From contig DUMF01000028.1 of the NCBI GenBank assembly GCA_012840015.1, positions 1 to 64,000 of the forward strand: 64,000 bases of DNA, written 5' to 3'. The stretch comes from Bacillota bacterium (GTDB lineage: Bacteria; Bacillota; Sulfobacillia; DUMF01). This document shows, in pieces, positions 38,979 through 48,817 of this stretch (position 1 is its first letter; every line of letters starts with the position of its first letter). The notes under the pieces were generated by a model. The model saw only the letters and a list, made by a program, of their open reading frames with translations. It made no database searches and was not told the origin of the DNA. Position numbers and translations under genes: made by a program.

Positions 38979-41900
38979 ACTACGGAAACCTCCCTAAGCT
39001 TCACGGATACCACCGTGGATACTCCCGGCTCATCCACGGTGACACCATAAAGTGCGTTGGCAGCCTGCATCAGCTGCCGTTGATGTGTGATCACAATGAA
39101 TTGAGTCCGCTTAGAAGCATTCATGAGATAGCGCAAAAATCTGGCCAAATTCACGTCGTCCAGTGCCGCATCTACCTCATCCAGTACATGAAACGGAGAC
39201 GGATTCACCTGAGCCATCGCAAACAGAGCGGCTATGCCCGTCATGGCTTTCTCCCCGCCGGAAAGAGAGGCTAGTCCCTTAACCTTCCTTCCCGGCGGTC
39301 TAACGCTTAACTCCACACCCCTGTCGGTGAGGACCAATTCACCCTCTCCACCTTCAAACAGTTGTGAGAAAATGCGCCGAAACTCCGTGCGCACTGATTC
39401 AGCCGTGAGCACGTAGCGTCTGTCCATTTCAGCATCGATTTTCTCGACCAGCTTGTATAAATCAGCCTTGGCTGCGTTCACGTCTTCTATCTGGGCTTCG
39501 AGCGTGCTTATCCTATCGCAGAGCTCACGAAACTCCCTCTCAGCCAGAGGATTCACTTGCCCCAACTCTTCCATCTGCTTTTGAAGAGAAAGGATTTCTT
39601 CCGCTACCAACTGTCTAGCAATCCTTTGCGTACCGGGTGGTACCTCGCCCAACTTTTCCTCCAGCGATTTCGCTTCGGTTTTGCGCTGAACCAGCTCCAG
39701 CTCGATCGCCTGAAGAGATGCAGCGGTTTTCCCGTGAACGATCCGCAATGATTTATATGAATGGTTGGTCTCCTCAAGCTTAGCCTCGAGTTCCTTAATG
39801 CTCTTCCGGAGAGACTCTTCTCTTTCTGCCAGTCGATTTGTTTCCCCACGAGCCTTCGCCAAGTCCTCCTCGTGCCTCTTAAGCGTCTGGATCAGTTCCC
39901 GGCGTTCCGCTTCCACCCTTCTTGCTTCGGCCCTTTTGGCGTAGGCCACGCTGGCGAGGCGGCGTGCTTCCTCCATGAGCCTTTCGCGCCGTTCCGAGAG
40001 CGACTGTGCTTCTCTCGCGAGCGACACAGCCTCGGCCTTCAAGCTCGTACAGATCGAAGAATAGTGTTCCACTTCTCTCCTCGCTGCCTCATATTCGGTT
40101 TCCTCAGTCTTGATGGCTTCCTTTAACTGTTTCTCCTGAGTCTCTCCAAGACCCAGCGCCGTACCCAGCTTATCCAGCTCTGGTTGAAGCCTGCTTACCT
40201 CCGAAGTACACCTCTTAATGTCGGCCCTTTTGTCTTCCACGACTTTCTCCAACTCGGCAATCGATAGGCGTAGCTGCCTGAGTTCGCTCTCCTTCGTATT
40301 TAACTCTATCTGTAGTCTCGTTATCTCATCACGGCAAGCGCTGATTCGCGATGTCAGTTCGCCCAGCCCGGCATCCAGTTCTGCCGCCTGGGATTCCAGT
40401 GCCTCGAGCTCTCCCTTGAGCCGGCTAGCTCCCTCGTCCAATCGTCTGATCTCTGCCTTACGCTGCATTAGCCCCACCTGCTTCGTACGACCGCCCGTCA
40501 ACGATCCCCCGGGGAGGAAAAGCTCTCCAGTGATAGTCGCTATCTTAAAGCTAAAGCCGCAGCGTCGCCCTAAGGCCAGAGCTGTTTCGACATCCGGGGC
40601 TACCGCTACGCGCCCCGCTACGTTCCTCAGACAGTTATCAAATTCCGGAGCTATTTCAATCACGGCATATAAAGGACGGACCCCATCGAAGCGTTCCATG
40701 AGTGCGAGTTCCCGTTCCGAAAAGCGGAACGCCCTGACGATATCCCTGGGGAGGAAGGTCACTCGACCGGCATTAGTATTCTTCAAGAACTGAATGGCCG
40801 CTTCCGCAGCGCTCACGTCTTCGGTAATTATGTACTGTAACGCTCCGCCGAGAGCCACATCCACGGCCACTTCAAATCCGGGCTCGACTCGGATCATTTC
40901 AGCGATAGCCCCTTTGATGCCCTTTAACCTGCCCTCAGCCGAAGCTTTTAGCACTGCCCTGGTGCCCGGCGCAAATTCCTCAAACGACTGAGCCAGCTCC
41001 TCGAGTACCGCCCGTCTCGACTTGATCCTGGCGAGTTCCGAAACGAGAGGAGCCTTGCGAGTTTCGAGCCCCCTCCTTTGCTCCTTGAGCTCTTTCACGC
41101 TCGTCTCCATGTCGGACAGGTTGGTCAGTAAACTATCCAGCTTAGAGGCAGCTTCCTTATGCGCGCTCAAGAGTTGAGATTCTTTTTCCACGAGCTGCTT
41201 TTTCTTCTTCTCGGCCTCCTCGACCTCTTCCTGGAGCCGCGATGCCTGTCTCGTTAAGCGCTCGATCTCATCTCTCCACCTTGTAAGCTTATTCCGCAGG
41301 TTAGCGTTGGCGCTCAAAAGTTCAAACAGCTCGTCTCTCCGTGCTTCGAGCCCTACCGCCTTTTCATCCCGAAGGCGCCTCAGCCGAGGGATCTCGTTTT
41401 CTTCGACGTTCCTCGCTCGCTCTTCCTTCAGCCTGGCCTCGGATAAAAGCGCTTCCGCCTTTTCGGCATCCCGCTCAGCTTCCGTTTCCAACTCGCTTGC
41501 AGTCTTGAGGTCGGCTGCGGCCTCGCTTTCTAACCGTCGGCCCTGATTCTCCAGGTCCGAGATCCTTCGCTCGGCGAGAGGTACCTCCACACTTAACCGG
41601 TTCAACTCATCCCTTTTCGACGCAAGGCCTGCCAGTACATCGGCCAGCTCCGCTTCTAGCTTTTCTTTTTCTGCGCCTCTCGCTTCCAGGGCTCGCTCGA
41701 GATCCGCCAACTGCTTCCCAAGCGCTTCCATTCGTTCTCTGCCAGAACGGGCCTCCGCCTCAATCCCGGCAATTCTCTCCCTAAGGGTGCATAAGTCGTC
41801 CAGCGTGGCTGCAATCTCGAGACTTCGTAATCGAGTATGCAGCTCTCTGTATTCCCGAGCCTTCTCTGCTGCTTCGGCCAGCTCTGCCCTACGGGCCTCC

Positions 41901-42472
41901 AGCTCTGCTTTGAGATCAGCTATTCTCTCCAGGTTCTTCTCCGCGTCGGCCAGCTGTCTCAAAGCCTCCTCGCGCCTCAGGCGATACCGGGTCACCCCGG
42001 CCACTTGCTCAAGCAGTTCTTTTCGTCCCTCGGGACTCATTACCACGAACTCGTCTGCCCGGCCCTGACCTATGACTACAAAACCGTCCGGGTGCACGTT
42101 CCCTTCGCTCACAAGGCTCACTACGTCTTTCAGTCGGCACTTGCTGCCATTTATGAAGTACTCGTTCTCTCCATCGCGGCTCACTCTTCGCGTCAATTCG
42201 ATTTCTTCACCACCGTCCTCGAGAACGAGGCTAACCTCGGCTACCGAGAGTGGAGGTCTGGTACTGCTGCCCGAGAAGATTAATTCCTCCGCCCGGCCAA
42301 CGCGCAATAATCGAGGGTTCTGTTGGCCAAGAACCCACCAAATAGCGTCGGCGATATTCGATTTGCCCGAACCATTACTGCCCACTATTACGCTCAAACC
42401 ATTACAAAACTCCAGGCTCGTCTTCGCGGCAAAAGATTTAAAACCAAACAACGATAATCTCCTCAGGCGCAA
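38975..42472 (-). CDS. smc: Chromosome segregation protein SMC
   Basis: Walker A IVGSNGSGKSNIADAIWWVLG; long coiled coils; ABC signature LSGGEKAMTGIAALFA; start site approximate (TTG). Confidence 0.97.
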   Translation of the reverse strand: MRLRRLSLFGFKSFAAKTSLEFCNGLSVIVGSNGSGKSNIADAIWWVLGQQNPRLLRVGRAEELIFSGSSTRPPLSVAEVSLVLEDGGEEIELTRRVSRDGENEYFINGSKCRLKDVVSLVSEGNVHPDGFVVIGQGRADEFVVMSPEGRKELLEQVAGVTRYRLRREEALRQLADAEKNLERIADLKAELEARRAELAEAAEKAREYRELHTRLRSLEIAATLDDLCTLRERIAGIEAEARSGRERMEALGKQLADLERALEARGAEKEKLEAELADVLAGLASKRDELNRLSVEVPLAERRISDLENQGRRLESEAAADLKTASELETEAERDAEKAEALLSEARLKEERARNVEENEIPRLRRLRDEKAVGLEARRDELFELLSANANLRNKLTRWRDEIERLTRQASRLQEEVEEAEKKKKQLVEKESQLLSAHKEAASKLDSLLTNLSDMETSVKELKEQRRGLETRKAPLVSELARIKSRRAVLEELAQSFEEFAPGTRAVLKASAEGRLKGIKGAIAEMIRVEPGFEVAVDVALGGALQYIITEDVSAAEAAIQFLKNTNAGRVTFLPRDIVRAFRFSERELALMERFDGVRPLYAVIEIAPEFDNCLRNVAGRVAVAPDVETALALGRRCGFSFKIATITGELFLPGGSLTGGRTKQVGLMQRKAEIRRLDEGASRLKGELEALESQAAELDAGLGELTSRISACRDEITRLQIELNTKESELRQLRLSIAELEKVVEDKRADIKRCTSEVSRLQPELDKLGTALGLGETQEKQLKEAIKTEETEYEAARREVEHYSSICTSLKAEAVSLAREAQSLSERRERLMEEARRLASVAYAKRAEARRVEAERRELIQTLKRHEEDLAKARGETNRLAEREESLRKSIKELEAKLEETNHSYKSLRIVHGKTAASLQAIELELVQRKTEAKSLEEKLGEVPPGTQRIARQLVAEEILSLQKQMEELGQVNPLAEREFRELCDRISTLEAQIEDVNAAKADLYKLVEKIDAEMDRRYVLTAESVRTEFRRIFSQLFEGGEGELVLTDRGVELSVRPPGRKVKGLASLSGGEKAMTGIAALFAMAQVNPSPFHVLDEVDAALDDVNLARFLRYLMNASKRTQFIVITHQRQLMQAANALYGVTVDEPGVSTVVSVKLREVSVV

Positions 42473-42604
42473 ACTCAACCACCTTCCAATCAAAGCGATT
42501 CTAGCAAAGGGGTATGGCCCATGTCCACGAGATAGCGTCATTACCTCTTTTATGTATGGATTTATACATTAATGCTGTAAAGGAAACCAGCAGGGAAGCT
42601 CTAA

Positions 42605-43117
42605 ATGAATTTTGGAGGTTTGCAGTTGAACCCACTAGAGAAAATGATACAACTGGTGAGGCGCGACCCAGCCATTACCGTATCTGAGCTCGCCAGCTCC
42701 CTGGGCTATTCTGAGGAGAAATCGGTATATTACTGGCTGGACAAGGCCGGTTACAGCGGGATACGTGAATTCAAAAGGGACGTTCTCGGCGAAGCACGAG
42801 AGGCAGAACTAGAGCCCGGCCCGCTCGGCACGCCGGACAGTAAGCCAGGGGCCAACCCGTTTGCGTACACTATACCTACCTCTGAGTACGCGCCGCTTTT
42901 CTTTCAGAACGATGTGCTAATCGTGGATCCAGCGGCGGAACTCCATAACGGCGATTACGTGCTCGTCTCCCAGGTCCAGAGCCCCTACATCATGCGCTAT
43001 CACCGAATAGATGATCGACAATTCCTCGTCGCAGTCCACGACCCACGGATTATTCTCGACCCTACCACTAACGCTACAATTCTGGGTCGCATTTCCAAGC
43101 TAATCAGGACGTTTTGA
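42605..43117 (+). CDS. HTH protein with S24/LexA-like C-terminal fold lacking the expected catalytic Ser/Lys
   Basis: N-terminal HTH (AITVSELASSLGYSEEKSVYYWLDKAGYSGIREFKRDVL) plus SEYAPLFFQNDVLIVDPAAELHNGDYVLVSQVQSPYIMRYHRIDDR..ILGRISKLIRTF, resembling the S24 GD.l.vd..GD.v.. pattern. Confidence 0.65.
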   Translation: MNFGGLQLNPLEKMIQLVRRDPAITVSELASSLGYSEEKSVYYWLDKAGYSGIREFKRDVLGEAREAELEPGPLGTPDSKPGANPFAYTIPTSEYAPLFFQNDVLIVDPAAELHNGDYVLVSQVQSPYIMRYHRIDDRQFLVAVHDPRIILDPTTNATILGRISKLIRTF

Positions 43118-43819
43118 GCGAGAGTCAGCCTCACTCAGGCGTTTGAGAGCATCTTCAGCTGCTTTTTGCTGGGCCTCTTTCTTGCTCGTCCCTTCCCCCG
43201 AGCCCATGACTCCTCCGTCCACCAAAGCCAGCACTCTGAAACGTCTCTCATGGGGTGCCCCAAGTACGTCCTCCACCCGGTAGATAACGCTCGAGCCTCT
43301 CGCTTGAAGCCTCTCCTGTAGCTCCGATTTGTAATCAGTAATCTTGCCTTTCGCTGCTTCCTCGGGAGACTTCACAACCTTCCGTACGAACTGCGATGTC
43401 TTCTCATAACCAGCTTCAAGGAATATTGCGCCGATCAGTGCCTCCAGAGCTGCGCTCAAGATGGACCTCTTCCTCCGTCCCCCTCTGGCCTCCTCCCCCT
43501 TACCCAGTATCAAGTACCTGTCCAGGCCAAGTGCGAGCGCTGCTCCCGCCAGCTCTGTACCGCAAACCACATTTGCCCGTATACGCGTCAACCATCCTTC
43601 GTCTCCCTCGGGGAAAACCTCGAACCCCCACTCGCTAACCACCAAATCGAGTACCGCATCGCCGAGGAATTCCAGGCGCTCGTTGGAAGCAGCGGCAATT
43701 CCCTCGTTAACGGCGGAAGAATGAGTGCAAGCCAGACGAATCCGTTCCTCGCTGAGTTTCTGGCCCGCCATCGCTTCCAACTGCTTGATGAAGTCAGCAA
43801 AAGTCCTGGCAGTCTTCAA
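43100..43819 (-). CDS. rnc: Ribonuclease III
   Basis: NERLEFLGDAVLDLVVSEWGFE...DYKSELQERLQARG; C-terminal dsRBD. Confidence 0.97.
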   Translation of the reverse strand: MKTARTFADFIKQLEAMAGQKLSEERIRLACTHSSAVNEGIAAASNERLEFLGDAVLDLVVSEWGFEVFPEGDEGWLTRIRANVVCGTELAGAALALGLDRYLILGKGEEARGGRRKRSILSAALEALIGAIFLEAGYEKTSQFVRKVVKSPEEAAKGKITDYKSELQERLQARGSSVIYRVEDVLGAPHERRFRVLALVDGGVMGSGEGTSKKEAQQKAAEDALKRLSEADSRSKRPD

Positions 43820-43850
43820 TCTCTCACCCCGAAGCCCGAATAATGAAGTA

Positions 43851-43866
43851 GCCCCTGCTGGGGCTG
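43851..43866 (-). terminator. Small hairpin after acpP (weak terminator or processing site)
   Basis: AGCCCC-agca-GGGGCT followed on the minus strand by ACTTCATTATTC. Confidence 0.4.
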
Positions 43867-43871
43867 CTCCA

Positions 43872-44114
43872 TTAGGTGTTCTCCTTTATGTAGTTGACTG
43901 CCTCTCCGACTGTGGTGATGTTCTCTGCATCTTCATCCGGTATCTCAATATCGAACTCTTCTTCTAAGGCCATTATCAGCTCCACTATATCCAGAGAATC
44001 GGCTCCCAAGTCATCCACGAAAGACGCCTCTGGAACCACCGAATCCTCGTCTACCTGAAGTTGTTCCACTATAATGGATTTGACCTTCTCGAATACCTCG
44101 TCCTTTGGAGACAT
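43872..44114 (-). CDS. acpP: Acyl carrier protein
   Basis: [41 protein letters not shown]. Confidence 0.98.
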   Translation of the reverse strand: MSPKDEVFEKVKSIIVEQLQVDEDSVVPEASFVDDLGADSLDIVELIMALEEEFDIEIPDEDAENITTVGEAVNYIKENT

Positions 44115-44198
44115 CCCTTAACCCCCTTTTAAGGTTTCGGCGTACTAGTATCTAGGCCACTAACCCTGCCTTAGCCAACAGAATCTTAGCAGAAGCTT

Positions 44199-45044
44199 CT
44201 AAACGCTTTCAAGTAATATAACCCCGACCGTCCCGGGCCCGACGTGGCTGCCAATGACACTGCCTATCATGCCTTCCAGCCAAAACTCGACATTATACAG
44301 CCTGGCCACCCTTTCCCTTAGAGCGGCAGCCGCTTCTGGAGCGTTCGCATGGCAGATGGCGGCCTGAACCTTCGAACCAGGCACCACATCCCCGGCTGCG
44401 ATATCCACCACACGCTCTAAGGCCTTGGCGCGCCCCCTCACCTTGTCCCGGGCGACGACCACCCCCTCTTCCAAAGCGAGTATGGGCTTGAGACTTAGCA
44501 AGGATCCCATCAGGTGTGCTGCTTTCCCGATCCTCCCGTTCTTAAACAAGTACTCCAGAGTTTCCACTACGAAGTAGGTATGGCAGCGAAGCGCGTTTAG
44601 CTTAGTCCTCTCCACGATTTCCTCTCTGCATACGCCGGATTGTGCCATCAAAGCAGCCTGCCTAACTATGAGCGCCATCCCTAACGATGCGAGCCGCGAA
44701 TCAATGACTTCGATGTCAGCGTTGGGCAACATCTCCTTCGCCATGACTCCGGATTGATAAGTGCCGCTGAGTTTAGAGGAAAGGTGGATGGAAATCACAG
44801 ACGAGCCGTCTCGCGTTAACTCGCGGTAAACTTTTTCGAATTCGGTCGGAGACGGCTGGGAAGTCTTCGGCAGTACCTCTGATTTCTGTAGCATTGAATA
44901 AAACTCCGCCGGGCTTAATTCCTTGCCGTCAGTGTAAGTCCGCTCTCCGAAATGCACCTTCAGCGGTACCACACTTACACCCAATCTATCAACTGCTTCA
45001 GGGCCCAGGTCACAAGTGCTATCAGTCACTATTCTGATCCCCAT
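44199..45044 (-). CDS. DegV family fatty-acid-binding protein
   Basis: IRIVTDSTCDLGPEAVDRLGVSVVPLKVHFGERTYTDGKELSPAEFYSMLQKSEVLPKTSQPSPTEF. Confidence 0.95.
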   Translation of the reverse strand: MGIRIVTDSTCDLGPEAVDRLGVSVVPLKVHFGERTYTDGKELSPAEFYSMLQKSEVLPKTSQPSPTEFEKVYRELTRDGSSVISIHLSSKLSGTYQSGVMAKEMLPNADIEVIDSRLASLGMALIVRQAALMAQSGVCREEIVERTKLNALRCHTYFVVETLEYLFKNGRIGKAAHLMGSLLSLKPILALEEGVVVARDKVRGRAKALERVVDIAAGDVVPGSKVQAAICHANAPEAAAALRERVARLYNVEFWLEGMIGSVIGSHVGPGTVGVILLESV

Positions 45045-46074
45045 GGTTTGCCTCCTCGGCTTCTTCGCTTGGCTTAAGTCCGGCTACTCCTTCACGGATT
45101 GCGTCCAAGAAGCGGCTCTCTAAAGCCGACAGTGCTACGCGAATTCCATTTGCAAATGCCTTCGCATTCGAACTACCATGGCATTTTATGCACAGAGTGT
45201 TCAGACCTAGGAGAGGGACACCCCCGTACTCACTATAATCTAAAGCGTTTTTGACCCTGACGAAAGCAGGCCGCGCCAAGATTCCCGCTATCTTTGTACG
45301 AAACGTCGCTTTCAGTTCTTTTTTGAGGGCACCGAAGAGGATAGCCGCTACTCCTTCTATACACTTAAGAGTCACATTGCCTGTGAAACCGTCAGTCACG
45401 ACCACGTCCGCCTTACCGGAAAGGATATCCCTTGCCTCGATGTTTCCGCGGAACGCGTTGCCAAGGGAACACCTCATTAGACGGTATGCCGCTCTGGCAA
45501 GTTCATTCCCTTTGCCTTCCTCTTCACCTATATTCAGCAAGTAAACTGCTGGATCCCGTACCTTCAGGAGCCCTCTCGAGTAGACTATGCCCATCACTGC
45601 GTACTGCAACAAATGGTGCGGTTTTGCATCGGGGTTCACGCCTACGTCAAGCAGCACCACTCTCCCACCGGTTACGCTGGGGGCACACACAGGCAAGGCG
45701 GGACGGCTTATCCCAGGCATACGCCCGCCGATCAATAGCCCCCCAGCCATAAGCGCCCCAGTGCTACCAGCAGATACTAGGGCGTCTACCTCTCCCGACC
45801 TAAGTAATTCAAAGCCCCTCACTATAGATGAATCTCTTTGAGTCCTTATAGCCTTCACCTGGGCTTCGGAGCCGGAAATTGTCCTGGGGGCATGCACGAT
45901 CTTAACCGCTAAACCAGTAGTGCCGCTTATACGCCTAAGACGATCTCTGATGATCTCTTCTGGCCCAAGCAGGGCGATCTCAACGTTTTGCTCCTTTCCC
46001 ACAGCTATTGCAGCTTCTATAGGCACATCCGGCGCCCCATCTCCCCCAAGCACGTCAACGGCTATCCTGAACAC
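45022..46074 (-). CDS. plsX: Phosphate acyltransferase PlsX
   Basis: RIAVDVLGGDGAPDVPIEAAI...DALVSAGSTGALMA...VVTDGFTGNVTLKCIEGVA. Confidence 0.97.
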   Translation of the reverse strand: MFRIAVDVLGGDGAPDVPIEAAIAVGKEQNVEIALLGPEEIIRDRLRRISGTTGLAVKIVHAPRTISGSEAQVKAIRTQRDSSIVRGFELLRSGEVDALVSAGSTGALMAGGLLIGGRMPGISRPALPVCAPSVTGGRVVLLDVGVNPDAKPHHLLQYAVMGIVYSRGLLKVRDPAVYLLNIGEEEGKGNELARAAYRLMRCSLGNAFRGNIEARDILSGKADVVVTDGFTGNVTLKCIEGVAAILFGALKKELKATFRTKIAGILARPAFVRVKNALDYSEYGGVPLLGLNTLCIKCHGSSNAKAFANGIRVALSALESRFLDAIREGVAGLKPSEEAEEANHGDQNSD

Positions 46075-46648
46075 GTCCTTCTTTGCCCCCTTCTTCCTGG
46101 CTCAGTGCAAATACAACGAACTTCCCTCGAAACACCTGGTCCGCCCCGCTACAAGTTACCACTAATATGACCCACTTGTTACCCTTTTTCTTTATCACCT
46201 CAGCCCTCGCTACGAGTTTCTCGCCGACTTTGACAGGCCTCTTGAATTTGATATTCGCAAGCCCCGTGAGCACTACATCCGCGTCCACCAACGCTATGGC
46301 CAGCGAATCGGCCTGAGCAAAAATATATTGGCCGCGCACAACCCTAGTCCTTTGGAAAACCATATCCTGCGTAGTCTCCAATATGGACACTCCGCTATCA
46401 CCCAGGTGTATCTCAATTATGTCACCAACCACTTCTTTCGGAGCGAGTGACTTGACCACTCCGCGCACTCTATCCGCGATGGCGCGCGTTCTTTGCCGCA
46501 CGTCCCCGATACCCAGGGCAACCCGGTCAAGCCTGATCGTCTGAACGCTAACTCCGAACCTCGTGGCCAGTTCCACATCGCTCAAGAACGGGTTTTGTTC
46601 CAACAGCTTTCGGAGCTCTCTCTGCCTTTCTAGCTTTGGCAAGTGCAC
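46055..46648 (-). CDS. fapR: Fatty acid/phospholipid biosynthesis regulator FapR
   Basis: LPKLERQRELRKLLEQNPFLSDVELATRFGVSVQTIRLDRVALGI plus hotdog-fold C-terminus; upstream of plsX. GTG start chosen. Confidence 0.94.
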   Translation of the reverse strand: MHLPKLERQRELRKLLEQNPFLSDVELATRFGVSVQTIRLDRVALGIGDVRQRTRAIADRVRGVVKSLAPKEVVGDIIEIHLGDSGVSILETTQDMVFQRTRVVRGQYIFAQADSLAIALVDADVVLTGLANIKFKRPVKVGEKLVARAEVIKKKGNKWVILVVTCSGADQVFRGKFVVFALSQEEGGKEGRVQDSR

Positions 46649-46733
46649 CGTGTCCACCCCTTGGAGACCTGGTATTAGTAGGAACCATAAGCTGTTGCTC
46701 CTAATTATACCAAACACTCACCTTTGTAGTAGG

Positions 46734-46773
46734 AAAAATAAACCGCACTGGGGCCTAACGTACCAGTGCGGTT
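46734..46773 (-). terminator. Rho-independent terminator after rpmF
   Basis: AACCGCACTGG ... CCAGTGCGGTT perfect 11-bp stem, minus strand followed by TATTTTTCC. Confidence 0.85.
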
Positions 46774-46813
46774 TCCTTTTACACGGTAAACGCTCTACTT
46801 AACTCCTCGCCCT

Positions 46814-46996
46814 TCACTTTTCGGCCGTTTTTAGCACTTCCCTGCCATCATAGTAGCCGCAAGTCGGGCAAACCCTGTGTGCCATCTTTGCCTCGTGGCA
46901 CTGGGGGCACTCCACAAGGGTGGGTGGTATTAACTTCCAATTAGCTGCTCGCTTATCGCGCTTAGATTTGGATGTCTTTTTCTTTGGCTGTGCCAT
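46814..46996 (-). CDS. rpmF: 50S ribosomal protein L32
   Basis: MAQPKKKTSKSKRDKRAANWKLIPPTLVECPQCHEAKMAHRVCPTCGYYDGREV. Confidence 0.97.
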   Translation of the reverse strand: MAQPKKKTSKSKRDKRAANWKLIPPTLVECPQCHEAKMAHRVCPTCGYYDGREVLKTAEK

Positions 46997-46999
46997 TCG

Positions 47000-47428
47000 C
47001 TACTCCCTCCACTCAATCCCCTTACAATCGCTCCGGCAAAGCACCTTCACTGGTATTGACAGTGCTACGTTCTGTAAGACTACGTCATCGAGGTCTATTT
47101 CATCACCATCGAACTCCACCACGTCCTCATCCCCCATTCCAGGCTCGTCACGCTTGACGGAGGATGATTTTCGGAACACTGTCCAAAACCCTGTCTCCAC
47201 TTTGTAAGGCACCGGCGCTAGGCACCTCGCACAGCTCAGCTGCAATTCTCCCCTCACCTCGAACCGGCCAACCACGTCGCTATCCGAGCTGCGTAGTTCC
47301 GCCTTCACATGCACCGGTTCGGTGATGACCACCGCTTCATCTACGTAAGGCTTCACTGCCTCCGACTGGATGTCGTAAGACACCTCCAAGCTCTCACACT
47401 TTTTGATGTCCCGGACGTTAATCTTCAT
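47000..47428 (-). CDS. DUF177 (YceD) protein
   Basis: ELQLSCARCLAPVPYKVETGF...DEIDLDDVVLQNVALSIPVKVLCRSDCKGI; precedes rpmF. Confidence 0.94.
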   Translation of the reverse strand: MKINVRDIKKCESLEVSYDIQSEAVKPYVDEAVVITEPVHVKAELRSSDSDVVGRFEVRGELQLSCARCLAPVPYKVETGFWTVFRKSSSVKRDEPGMGDEDVVEFDGDEIDLDDVVLQNVALSIPVKVLCRSDCKGIEWRE

Positions 47429-47452
47429 GGTTGCACCTCACAAGACAGATAA

Positions 47453-47481
47453 ATTCTATCCACTGCCATGTGAGGTGTCAA
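47453..47481 (-). promoter_or_regulatory. SigmaA-type promoter of the DUF177-rpmF operon
   Basis: Minus strand TTGACA-N17-TAGAAT. Confidence 0.7.
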
Positions 47482-47517
47482 GAAAAGCGACGGGGCACGG
47501 CCCGGCTCCGTACCCCG
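47482..47517 (-). terminator. Rho-independent terminator after thiolase gene
   Basis: Minus strand CGGGGTACGG-AGCCGGG-CCGTGCCCCG then TCGCTTTTCTT. Confidence 0.8.
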
Positions 47518-47537
47518 ATAGGCTATAATCTCCGGCG

Positions 47538-48713
47538 TTAACGCTCAACTATCATGGAGATACCCATGCCACCGCCGATACAAAGAGTGGCTAAACCACG
47601 TTTTGCGTTACGCCTCTTCATTTCATACAGTAACGTAACGAGGATCCGCGCCCCGCTAGCCCCGATAGGGTGACCAAGCGCTATAGCCCCTCCATTCACG
47701 TTGACTTTGCTCGGATCCCATCGCAGCTCTTTCGCAACGGCAAGTGACTGCGCAGCAAATGCTTCGTTGGCCTCAATCAGGTCCATATCGTCCAACGTCA
47801 AATCTGCCTTTTCCAACGCCTTCCTGGTGGCTGGCACCGGGCCGATTCCCATTATGCTTGGGTCAACACCGGCCGTTGCCCAGCTCACGATGGCGGCAAG
47901 AGGTTCCAAGCCCATTTTCTCCGCCTTGGTTTCTGACATCACCACGACTGCCGCCGCGCCATCGTTGATACCGGAAGCGTTGCCGGCGGTTACGGTACCG
48001 TCCTTCTTGAAAGCGGGTTTCAAAGCTTTCAGCTGCTCCATAGTGACGTTCGGTTTAGGATGTTCGTCTTTGTCAACTACGACAGGCCCCTTTCGCCCCT
48101 CAACCATCACAGGCACTATTTCTTCCACGAACCTTCCTTCTGCGATCGCCGCCCCGGCTTTTCGCTGGCTTTGTAGCGCGAACTCGTCCTGCTCCTCACG
48201 TGTGATCCCGTATTTCTCAGCCAGGTGCTCGGCGGTTACCCCCATGTGATAATCCCCGAATACGCAAGTCAGCCCATCCTTAATCATGCTGTCCAGCACC
48301 TGTCCGTGTCCCATACGATACCCAAACCGGCCCTTTTCGAGAAGGTACGGCGCCAAACTCATGTTTTCGGTTCCGCCTGCTACCACCACTTCGGCATCTC
48401 CGTCTCGCACGGATTGAGCCGCCAGGGCAACAGCTTTCAAGCCGGAGCCACATAGCTTGTTGATGGTCATTGCCGGAACGTAATCTGGAATGCCGGCCCT
48501 TATGCTAACCTGCCTGGCAGGTCCCATTCCAAGACCAGCCTGAAGAATACAACCGATGATCACCTCGTCCACCTCGTCTCCGGTGACTCCCGCTCTCTTC
48601 ATAGCCTCCTTCGCCACCACAGTCCCCAGCGTTGTGGCTGGAACCGCTGACAAGGAACCTCCGAACGAACCTATCGCAGTCCTGGCCGCTCCGACGATAA
48701 CTGCTCTTCTCAT
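47538..48713 (-). CDS. Acetyl-CoA acetyltransferase (thiolase)
   Basis: [21 protein letters not shown]...[14 protein letters not shown]...[28 protein letters not shown]...CIGGGMG. Confidence 0.97.
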   Translation of the reverse strand: MRRAVIVGAARTAIGSFGGSLSAVPATTLGTVVAKEAMKRAGVTGDEVDEVIIGCILQAGLGMGPARQVSIRAGIPDYVPAMTINKLCGSGLKAVALAAQSVRDGDAEVVVAGGTENMSLAPYLLEKGRFGYRMGHGQVLDSMIKDGLTCVFGDYHMGVTAEHLAEKYGITREEQDEFALQSQRKAGAAIAEGRFVEEIVPVMVEGRKGPVVVDKDEHPKPNVTMEQLKALKPAFKKDGTVTAGNASGINDGAAAVVVMSETKAEKMGLEPLAAIVSWATAGVDPSIMGIGPVPATRKALEKADLTLDDMDLIEANEAFAAQSLAVAKELRWDPSKVNVNGGAIALGHPIGASGARILVTLLYEMKRRNAKRGLATLCIGGGMGISMIVER

Positions 48714-48817
48714 CGCTATGCACCTCCGCATCGTTTTGCACAAAAAAGCGGCCGGTGCAGGTATATGCTACAGGTATACGCTTGCGGCTTATCCCGGCAC
48801 CAGCCAGCTTCAGTCCC

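Noticed and set aside
38419-42572. Multiple plus-strand ORFs (e.g. 40218..40793, 42072..42572) inside ftsY/smc
   Set aside because: Ser/Arg/Pro-rich antisense frames over canonical genes.
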